Source of the DNA: Candidatus Thioglobus sp. | GTDB taxonomy: Bacteria > Pseudomonadota > Gammaproteobacteria > PS1 > Pseudothioglobaceae | Assembly (NCBI GenBank): GCA_015163925.1 | Contig: JAAOIF010000086.1 | Span: forward strand, 1-5,318 | Length of the DNA stretch: 5,318 nt | Direction: 5' to 3' | Shown here: positions 1 to 5,318 of the stretch, one piece after another | How the letters are laid out: each line of letters opens with the position of its first letter | Position numbering within the stretch: the first letter of the stretch is position 1 | Notes under the pieces: generated by a model | The model's input: only the letters and a program-made list of their open reading frames with translations | Databases searched by the model: none | What the model was told of the DNA's origin: nothing | Position numbers and translations under genes: made by a program

Positions 1-324
<324 letters not shown>

Positions 325-327
325 ATT

Positions 328-945
328 ATGCTAACAATCGCACTCTCAAAAGGCAGAATCCTCCAGCAAGTCCTGCCCTTGCTCAAAAAAGCCGGCTTAG
401 AAATTGCTGATGAAGAACTAAATTCAAGGAAACTTATTTTTGATACTAATATTTCTGATGTCAAAATTATCGTAATTCGCGCCACTGATGTGCCGGTTTT
501 TGTCCAGCACGGGGCGGCTGATATTGGCATCGCCGGCAAAGATGTGCTGTTAGAACACGGCTCTCAAGGCATTTTTGAACTATTAGATTTGAAAATCGCC
601 AAGTGCAAATTAATGCTTGCCGCCGCCAGCGCTGAAAAATTGGAGCAAAATACTCTGAAAGTTGCCACAAAATATGTCAATTCTGCCAAGCAATATTTTC
701 AACAGCAGGGGCAATCTTGCGAAATTATCAAGCTCTACGGCGCTATGGAGCTGGCTCCGACACTCGGTTTAGCCCATTGCATTGTTGATTTGGTTGATAG
801 CGGAAACACTCTGAAAGCCAATGGTTTAGAGGCTTTTGAGCATATTAGCGATATTTCTTCACGCTTGGTGGTAAATGCGGCGGCGTTTAAGACTAAAAAT
901 TCCCAAATCAAAACTTGGGTAAATGCTATTGCAGCGGTGATTTAG
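328..945 (+). CDS. hisG: ATP phosphoribosyltransferase, short form (HisG_S catalytic subunit)
   Basis: HisG condenses ATP with PRPP to phosphoribosyl-ATP, the first and feedback-controlled step of histidine synthesis, in the cytoplasm. The 205 residues match the short family, which lacks the C-terminal histidine-binding ACT-like domain of the roughly 300-residue long form. Motifs seen: IALSKGRI at residues 4-11, VIRATDVP at 49-56, [11 protein letters not shown] at 62-72, LYGAMELAP at 136-144, and the PRPP-binding loop [13 protein letters not shown] at 154-166. The C-terminal DISSRLVVN (175-183) is typical of gamma- and betaproteobacterial HisG. From family knowledge, the short form works as a hetero-octamer with the regulatory subunit HisZ, which is not in this window. 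ATG 328 is the start because SKGR begins at residue 7, as in homologues. No good Shine-Dalgarno is present; GGGTG at 311-315 is too far upstream to be convincing. The 3-nt gap to murA suggests coupling. Confidence 0.97.
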   Translation: MLTIALSKGRILQQVLPLLKKAGLEIADEELNSRKLIFDTNISDVKIIVIRATDVPVFVQHGAADIGIAGKDVLLEHGSQGIFELLDLKIAKCKLMLAAASAEKLEQNTLKVATKYVNSAKQYFQQQGQSCEIIKLYGAMELAPTLGLAHCIVDLVDSGNTLKANGLEAFEHISDISSRLVVNAAAFKTKNSQIKTWVNAIAAVI

Positions 946-964
946 CAACTGTTTGCAGCAATTT

Positions 965-2263
965 ATGATTACTCAACTAAGCTCACAGCAGCCAGATTTC
1001 CAAGCAAAATTAGCAAAACTTTTGGCTTGGGAAACAGTTGCAAATCCAGCTGTCATCAGCACTGTAGAGGAAATTATCAAAAATATTCGCCAGCGCGGCG
1101 ACCAAGCGCTAATCGATTACAGCAACCAATTTGACCAGACTTCCGCCAGCAGTATGGCGGATTTAAGCATTTCCAAAGCGGAATTAAAAGCTGCGTTTGA
1201 GGCTTTGGACAAATCGCAAAAAACTGCTCTGGAGGCTGCTGCCAAGCGGATAACAGCATTTCACCAGAAACAAAAACAAACCACTTGGACGGAAACTGAG
1301 GCTGACGGCACAATGCTTGGGCAAAAAATTACTCCGTTAGAACGGGTCGGATTGTATGTCCCGGGCGGCAAAGCGGCGTATCCGTCCTCAGTGCTAATGA
1401 ACGCCATTCCAGCCACAGTCGCCGGCGTGGAGGAACTCATTATGACCGTCCCCACCCCGCATGGCATCAGCAATCCATTGGTTTTGGCAGCCGCTCACAT
1501 CAGCGGAGTCAGCCAAGTTTTCACCATCGGCGGCGCACAAGCCATAGCAGCACTGGCGTATGGCACAAAAACTGTGGCGAAAGTGGATAAAATTGTCGGA
1601 CCCGGAAATGCCTATGTCTCCGCCGCAAAACGAGCTGTATTCGGGCAAGTCGGGATTGATATGATTGCCGGCCCGAGTGAAATTTTAATCATTTGTGATG
1701 GCAAAACCGACCCCGATTGGATTGCTATGGATTTATTTTCACAAGCCGAACACGACGAAAATTCCCAGTCCATTTTGCTTTGCCCAGATGCCGATTTCAT
1801 CAAAAAAGTCAGTGATAGCATAGAAAAACTGCTGCCAGAAATGGACAGAAAAAGTATCATTAAAGTAGCACTTGCAAATCGCGGGGCTTTAATTCAGACT
1901 AAAAATATTGCTGAGGCGATTGAGATTTCCAACCAAATTGCGCCTGAACATTTGGAATTATCGGTTGAAAATCCTGAGCAAGTGCTGGAAAAAATCAAGC
2001 ACGCCGGGGCAATTTTTATGGGCAAAAATACTTGCGAGGCGCTGGGCGATTATTGCGCCGGACCCAACCATGTGCTGCCAACCTCAGGCACAGCGCGGTT
2101 TTGCTCGCCACTCGGGGTATATGATTTTCAGAAAAAATCCAGTTTGATTTTTGCTTCAAAACAATCCGCCGCCGCACTCGGGGCAATCGCTGCCACTCTG
2201 GCTGACGGCGAAGGCCTGCAAGCTCACGCCCGCTCCGCCCGCTACCGCATTGAGCAAAAATGA
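965..2263 (+). CDS. hisD: Histidinol dehydrogenase
   Basis: HisD oxidises L-histidinol to L-histidine in two NAD-dependent steps through histidinal, the end of the pathway; it is a cytoplasmic zinc homodimer. Counting from ATG 965 the protein has 432 residues, the usual length. Visible landmarks are [15 protein letters not shown] (from residue 128), the [13 protein letters not shown] segment (from 189), [12 protein letters not shown] (from 207) and AGPSEILI (from 235). Zinc ligands are Gln260, His263, Asp362 and His421, and the catalytic pair is Glu328-His329 in APEHLEL. All lie within two positions of the E. coli numbering (259, 262, 360, 419, 326/327), so the enzyme looks fully functional. 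An in-frame TTG at 953 would add four residues (GGTGA at 936-940 lies 12 nt before it). I prefer ATG 965 because homologues start a few residues before the QxxDFQ segment. The stop overlaps the next start (ATGA). Confidence 0.97.
   Translation: MITQLSSQQPDFQAKLAKLLAWETVANPAVISTVEEIIKNIRQRGDQALIDYSNQFDQTSASSMADLSISKAELKAAFEALDKSQKTALEAAAKRITAFHQKQKQTTWTETEADGTMLGQKITPLERVGLYVPGGKAAYPSSVLMNAIPATVAGVEELIMTVPTPHGISNPLVLAAAHISGVSQVFTIGGAQAIAALAYGTKTVAKVDKIVGPGNAYVSAAKRAVFGQVGIDMIAGPSEILIICDGKTDPDWIAMDLFSQAEHDENSQSILLCPDADFIKKVSDSIEKLLPEMDRKSIIKVALANRGALIQTKNIAEAIEISNQIAPEHLELSVENPEQVLEKIKHAGAIFMGKNTCEALGDYCAGPNHVLPTSGTARFCSPLGVYDFQKKSSLIFASKQSAAALGAIAATLADGEGLQAHARSARYRIEQK
2260..2263 (+). other. 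ATGA stop/start overlap coupling hisD to the TPR lipoprotein
   Basis: The TGA of hisD (2261-2263) shares two bases with the ATG (2260-2262) of the lipoprotein gene. Such overlaps usually mean termination-reinitiation coupling. This matters here because only a weak purine stretch (TGAG, 2251-2254) precedes the ATG. The overlap, with the correct signal peptide starting exactly there, also fixes the start. Confidence 0.85.
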
Positions 2264-2973
2264 TTTTCAGAACTTTTTTATCAACTTTTTTTGCCGCCTT
2301 ACTAATAGTTTTTTCAGCGATTTTCCTCAGCGGCTGCAGCAGTAATAAATTTGAAAATAGCATAAAAATTAGAGTTGATAATTTTCCAAAATATGCAACT
2401 CCGGGACTCAAAAAATCCCATCAGCTCAAGCAAATGGAGCAAAATTTCATCAATAAAGTAGTAGTAAAATTCGGCGACAGAAACGCCGCCAGCAGGCTCT
2501 GGTGGCAGCAAGGGGAAAAATTTATGCAAGCCGGAAACGCCGATTTTGCCATGCGCCGTTACAACCAATCTTGGCTGCTTGACCCCGAGAATTTCCAGCC
2601 GTACTGGGGCTTTAGCCGAGTTATGATGAAAGGCGATAACGCCGATGAGGCGATTAAATATTTGGAAAAAGCATTAGAATTAGTCGCCGCCGACCCGCAA
2701 AAATCAGCGCTACTTGCCGACCTCGCCACCGCTTACAGCATCAAGGGTGAAAACTCCCACAGCTACTACTCCAAAGCCAATAAAGCCTTTTCCCAAAGTG
2801 TTAAATTGGATGAAAATTATGCCCCAGCTTGGCGGCGCTGGGCGTATTCTCTTTACAAACAAGGGCGTTTTGCTGAGGCTTTAGAAAAAGTTAATCAAGC
2901 TAAAGCCCTTAACGCCAAGCCTTTTTCAGACAAATTTATTACTGATTTGCAGCAAAAATTAAAGCAAAATTAA
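2260..2973 (+). CDS. TPR-repeat outer-membrane lipoprotein of unknown function
   Basis: I do not recognise a named family. The 237-residue protein starts with a lipoprotein signal peptide: Arg4, a hydrophobic core at about 5-22, and the lipobox Leu23-Ser24-Gly25-Cys26. Cleavage before Cys26 by signal peptidase II is expected. Ser at +2 instead of Asp favours Lol sorting to the outer membrane, periplasmic side. A polar linker (27-78) follows, then about four TPR-like helical hairpins: 79-112 (ending LLDPENF), 113-146, a longer one near 149-187 with a Ser/Tyr insert (SHSYYSK) and ending in VKLDENY, and 188-221 ([20 protein letters not shown]). TPR units mediate protein-protein contact, so a scaffold or assembly role in the envelope is plausible but inferred. 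The gene overlaps hisD by 4 nt and so is probably transcribed with murA-hisG-hisD. It ends 6 bp from the convergent ffh stop. Nothing links it biochemically to histidine synthesis. Confidence 0.88.
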   Translation: MIFRTFLSTFFAALLIVFSAIFLSGCSSNKFENSIKIRVDNFPKYATPGLKKSHQLKQMEQNFINKVVVKFGDRNAASRLWWQQGEKFMQAGNADFAMRRYNQSWLLDPENFQPYWGFSRVMMKGDNADEAIKYLEKALELVAADPQKSALLADLATAYSIKGENSHSYYSKANKAFSQSVKLDENYAPAWRRWAYSLYKQGRFAEALEKVNQAKALNAKPFSDKFITDLQQKLKQN

Positions 2974-2979
2974 ATTAAG

Positions 2980-4392
2980 TCAAAACGGAAATTTGTTGCC
3001 GCCGGTGGGTAATTGCATTTTTGATAAATCTGGCATTCCGCCTTCAGCACCTGACATTCCGGGCATACCGGACATTTTTGCCATCATTTTTTGCATTTTG
3101 CCGCCGCCCATTTTCCTCATTTGTTTTTGCATTTTCTCAAACTGTTTTAGCAATTTATTCACCGCCTGAGGATTTGTGCCCGAGCCTTTGGCGATGCGAT
3201 TTTTCCTAGAACCCTTTATCAGCTTGGTGTGCGTGCGTTCTTTTGGAGTCATAGAATTAATAATTGCAACCATTTTTGTAGTCTCCAGACTGCCCATAAC
3301 CTGATTTTTAACGCTATCAGGAATTTGCCCGATGCCCGGCAGCTTGCCCATCAGCGCCTCCATACCGCCCATTTGCTCCATTTGCAGCAACTGCTCGCGC
3401 ATATCGGATAAGTCAAATTGCCCTTTTGCCATTTTTTTGGCGGATTTTTCTGCCTTTTTGCTATCAACTTTGCGTGAAATTTCCTCCACTAACGACAAAA
3501 CATCGCCCATGCCGAGCAGCCGTGAGACCACTCGCTCAGGGTGAAATGGCTCTAATTCGTCAATTTTTTCGCCGACTCCCAAAAACTTAATCGGCTTGCC
3601 GGTAATATTTCTCACCGACAGCGCCGCGCCGCCTCTGGCATCGCCGTCAGTTTTGGTCAAAATCACTCCGGTCAGCGGCAAGGCATCGGCAAATGCTTTA
3701 GCAGTATGGGCTGCGTCCTGACCGGTCATTGCATCAACCACAAATAAAGTCTCAATCGGATTGACTTTTTTCTGCAAGGCGGCAATCTCGTCCATCATCT
3801 CAGAATCAATGTGCAAACGCCCGGCAGTATCCACCAGCAGCACATCAAAAAATTGCTTTTGAGCGTGTTTTTTAGCGGCTGCTACGATTTTTTCTGGCTT
3901 GCCGTTAGTCTCAAAAAACTCAACTTCAATTTGCTTTGCCAATATTTTCAACTGCTCAATCGCCGCCGGACGATACACATCAGCGCTCACCAGCAGCACT
4001 TTTTTGCCCTCTCGCTGCTTGAGATAATTGGCTAATTTGGCGATAGAAGTGGTTTTGCCAGTGCCTTGCAAACCCGCCAGCAGCACCACAGCCGGCGCTT
4101 GAGTCTTGAGATTTAGCGCCTGATTTTCACCGCCGATAATTTCCGTCAGCTGGGTTTCCACCAATTTAATAAACGCTTGAGACGGGCTTAAACCCTCGCC
4201 AACCTTGAGTCCGAGCGCCTCAGTTTGCACCTTTTGCAGAAATTCTGTAACCACCTCAAGTGCCACATCTGCCTCTAACAAAGCCCGCCGCACCTGACTA
4301 ATCGCCTCTTTAATATTAGCTTCGGAAAGTTTATTTTTGCCTTGTAAAGCTTTAAAACTGCCGCTCAGGCGCTGAGTCAAATTATCAAACAT
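2980..4392 (-). CDS. ffh: Signal recognition particle protein Ffh (SRP54 GTPase)
   Basis: Ffh binds 4.5S RNA and signal sequences of nascent inner-membrane proteins, and delivers ribosomes to the FtsY receptor through paired GTP hydrolysis. From ATG 4392 (MFDNLTQRLSG, the canonical Ffh start) it has 470 residues. The N domain is roughly 1-90, with ALLEADVAL. The G domain follows, with the P-loop GLQGTGKTT at 107-115, DVYRP at 138-142, DTAGR at 188-192, TKTD at 246-249, the DGDARGGAALS insertion-loop end, and GVGEKIDELEPF from 272. The M domain has methionine-rich helices (about 325 onward), the RNA-binding SRKNRIAKGSG at 395-405, and a Lys/Met-rich tail. All functional motifs are intact. An in-frame TTG at 4401 could add three residues, but homologues begin with MFxNL. 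It diverges from ypjD and converges on the lipoprotein gene. No clear Shine-Dalgarno precedes ATG 4392. The gene for 4.5S RNA is not in the window. Confidence 0.98.
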   Translation of the reverse strand: MFDNLTQRLSGSFKALQGKNKLSEANIKEAISQVRRALLEADVALEVVTEFLQKVQTEALGLKVGEGLSPSQAFIKLVETQLTEIIGGENQALNLKTQAPAVVLLAGLQGTGKTTSIAKLANYLKQREGKKVLLVSADVYRPAAIEQLKILAKQIEVEFFETNGKPEKIVAAAKKHAQKQFFDVLLVDTAGRLHIDSEMMDEIAALQKKVNPIETLFVVDAMTGQDAAHTAKAFADALPLTGVILTKTDGDARGGAALSVRNITGKPIKFLGVGEKIDELEPFHPERVVSRLLGMGDVLSLVEEISRKVDSKKAEKSAKKMAKGQFDLSDMREQLLQMEQMGGMEALMGKLPGIGQIPDSVKNQVMGSLETTKMVAIINSMTPKERTHTKLIKGSRKNRIAKGSGTNPQAVNKLLKQFEKMQKQMRKMGGGKMQKMMAKMSGMPGMSGAEGGMPDLSKMQLPTGGNKFPF

Positions 4393-4420
4393 TTTTAACA
4401 ATTATGGCTGAAAAATATCG

Positions 4421-4429
4421 TATTATAGT
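4421..4429 (+). promoter_or_regulatory. Probable -10 element of the ypjD promoter, overlapping the ffh -10
   Basis: On the + strand the same site reads TATTATAGT, offering TATTAT (4421-4426) or TATAGT (4424-4429) as -10 boxes. They lie 24-27 nt before ATG 4454, predicting a short leader. TTAACA at 4395-4400 resembles a -35 but sits 20 bp or more away, so the -35 is uncertain. The core is nearly self-complementary with the ffh -10, so one site could drive both genes. Confidence 0.42.
4422..4427 (-). promoter_or_regulatory. Probable -10 element of the ffh promoter
   Basis: Read on the - strand these bases are a perfect TATAAT, 29 nt upstream of the ffh ATG, which would give a leader of about 20 nt. 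I see no convincing -35: at 16-18 bp spacing the hexamers are AAAAGT, CAAAAG and GCAAAA. TTGATA on the - strand at 4442-4437 is close to the consensus but only 9 bp away, too near to act as a -35. The gap is only 61 bp, so the promoter must lie here or inside ypjD. The call rests on motif and position only. Confidence 0.5.
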
Positions 4430-4453
4430 CATCTTTTATCAAAACTTTTGCCA

Positions 4454-5239
4454 ATGCTTTTATCTTACTTCACAATTATCGCTTATTTCGCCGCCGCACT
4501 TTTGCTGACGCGGCATTTCACCCAAAATAATCCACAACACAAATACCAGCAAACCATCTGGATTTTGCTGAGTTTTGCCATTCTTGCTCAAGCTCTGAGT
4601 TTTAGTGATTTTTGGGCTGGCAATGGAATTATTTTTGGCTTGGCAAATGCTGCGGTTTTTGTAGCTTGGCTGATTACGATTTTATTATTTTTAGCGTCAA
4701 TTTCCAAACCGGTGCATGCGCTCGGGATTTTTCTGTATCCGCTGGCGGCTTTGGTGATAATTTTTAGTCTGATTTTTCCTGACACTAACGCCAAAATTAT
4801 TCCGCTGAATTTGGCTTCGCATATTTTTTTATCAATGAGCGCTTATGCCCTGCTGACGCTGGCTGTGTGCCAATCGGTACTGTTGAAAATCCAAGAGAAA
4901 CACTTGCACGAGCGGCAAATTAACAGATTTATTAGCAAACTTGCGCCGCTGCAAACTATGGAACAATTACTCTTTCAAAGCCTCAGAATCGGCTTTTATC
5001 TGCTGACTTTATCGCTAATTAGCGGCTTTGTATTTATTGACGATTTATTCGCCCAGCACTTGGTGCATAAAACCACATTGTCCTTGCTGGCGTGGATTAT
5101 TTTTGCCACTTTAGTCTTCGGCAGAAAGCTCTTCGGCTGGCGCGGCAAGCAACCTATTAACGCTATTCAAGTGGGTTTCGGGCTTTTATTACTGGCTTAT
5201 TTTGGCTCTAAATTCGTGCTGGAGCGCTTGCTCGGTTAA
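4454..5239 (+). CDS. ypjD: YpjD-family inner-membrane protein (CcsA / cytochrome c assembly superfamily)
   Basis: This is a 261-residue polytopic membrane protein with about eight hydrophobic helices near 3-19, 34-50, 60-82, 88-108, 121-145, 179-197, 207-223 and 237-257. The second half carries family signatures: LASHIFLSMSAYALL (His123), FAQHLVHKTTLSLLAW (His205) and FGWRGKQP (227-234), followed by AYFGSKFVLE near the end. These match the YpjD branch of the CcsA/CcmC superfamily. In true CcsA/CcmC heme handlers, membrane histidines ligate heme beside a Trp-rich WWD motif. Here the histidines are present but I find no WWD motif, so heme handling is uncertain and the real function of YpjD is not established. 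ATG 4454 is chosen; an in-frame TTG at 4448 would add only Met-Pro. The position, divergent from ffh, is the same as in E. coli and Pseudomonas and strengthens the identification. No Shine-Dalgarno is evident. Confidence 0.92.
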   Translation: MLLSYFTIIAYFAAALLLTRHFTQNNPQHKYQQTIWILLSFAILAQALSFSDFWAGNGIIFGLANAAVFVAWLITILLFLASISKPVHALGIFLYPLAALVIIFSLIFPDTNAKIIPLNLASHIFLSMSAYALLTLAVCQSVLLKIQEKHLHERQINRFISKLAPLQTMEQLLFQSLRIGFYLLTLSLISGFVFIDDLFAQHLVHKTTLSLLAWIIFATLVFGRKLFGWRGKQPINAIQVGFGLLLLAYFGSKFVLERLLG

Positions 5240-5243
5240 TCAA

Positions 5244-5318
5244 ATGCTTAAAGAATTACAAATAATACATAAAAAATATCGCCTTACTAATGCTAATGTT
5301 TCCAAGCATACTAAATCA
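5244..5318 (+). CDS. Possible start of an unrecognised gene, cut by the window end
   Basis: Four bases after the ypjD stop, an ATG opens a frame of 25 codons that is still open at the last base. It begins MLKELQIIHKKYRLTN and is rich in Lys, with Asn and His. In E. coli and Pseudomonas a CorB/CorC-type (DUF21) membrane protein follows ypjD, but this start is hydrophilic and does not resemble one. There is no Shine-Dalgarno, and 25 codons in AT-rich DNA can stay open by chance. The close spacing after ypjD is the main support. No function can be proposed. Confidence 0.35.
   Translation, partial: MLKELQIIHKKYRLTNANVSKHTKS

Noticed and set aside
953..964. In-frame TTG codons just upstream of conserved ATG starts: hisD (953), ffh (4401, - strand), ypjD (4448).
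   Set aside because: Each adds only two to four residues not expected from homologues. TTG is frequent in AT-rich DNA, so a pattern of alternative starts is not supported.
2016..2411. Open frame of 131 codons on the - strand, antisense to the hisD end and the lipoprotein start.
   Set aside because: It spans two well-supported genes, has a Cys/Arg-rich composition typical of antisense frames, and shows no family resemblance or start signal.
2877..2907. Perfect 8-bp inverted repeat GGCTTTAG / CTAAAGCC with a 15-nt loop near the end of the lipoprotein gene, followed by T5 at 2922-2926.
   Set aside because: The stem is AT-rich, the loop long and the T-run 14 nt away, so it is not a canonical terminator. 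It lies in TPR coding sequence where Ala/Leu/Lys codons produce such matches by chance.
2980..3160. Met/Gly/Lys-rich low-complexity tail of ffh, considered as a repeat or sign of frameshift.
   Set aside because: A methionine- and lysine-rich flexible tail is normal for the M domain of Ffh, and the frame is continuous from the RNA-binding motif to the stop.
2540..5110. Recurring TTTTGCCA octamer (for example near 2544, 3067, 3423, 4055, 4446, 4573 and 5101), considered as an uptake sequence or binding site.
   Set aside because: It occurs mostly inside genes, where Phe-Ala codons on the + strand or Ala-Lys codons on the - strand (GGC AAA, GCA AAA) generate it. The flanks are not conserved, and no known Neisseria or Pasteurellaceae uptake sequence is present.

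Overview
The window is ordinary chromosomal DNA of a proteobacterium, most likely a gammaproteobacterium. Three things support this. The murA-hisG-hisD order together with a short-form HisG is typical of Pseudomonas-like gamma- and betaproteobacteria. HisG and HisD read like the proteins of that group. The divergent ffh / ypjD pair is the arrangement known from E. coli and Pseudomonas. Base composition is moderately AT-rich, with many AAA, TTT and ATT codons, so this is not a high-GC pseudomonad. It could come from a lineage with a streamlined or AT-drifting genome, but the window alone cannot show that. No mobile element, CRISPR array, tRNA or rRNA is visible.

Left part, + strand, 1-2973: a tight gene string. 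It starts inside murA (C-terminal 107 residues; peptidoglycan precursor synthesis). Then come hisG (short ATP phosphoribosyltransferase, first step of histidine synthesis), hisD (histidinol dehydrogenase, last two steps) and a TPR-repeat lipoprotein of unknown role. The junctions are 3 nt, 19 nt and an ATGA stop/start overlap, so these genes are probably one transcription unit whose promoter lies left of the window. The lipoprotein sits where hisC often follows hisD in related genomes.

Middle, - strand, 4392-2980: ffh, the complete SRP54 GTPase that targets inner-membrane proteins co-translationally. It converges on the lipoprotein gene, with only 6 bp between the two stop codons and no visible terminator.

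Right part, + strand, 4454-5239: ypjD, an eight-helix inner-membrane protein of the CcsA/cytochrome c assembly superfamily, divergent from ffh. The 61 bp between the two start codons contain a TATTATA element that reads as a -10 box on both strands, probably a shared bidirectional promoter. After ypjD an open frame runs off the window end and is not recognised.

I found no convincing undescribed system. The points most worth a second look are the TPR lipoprotein fused by overlap to hisD, the symmetric divergent promoter, and the lack of clear Shine-Dalgarno sequences.
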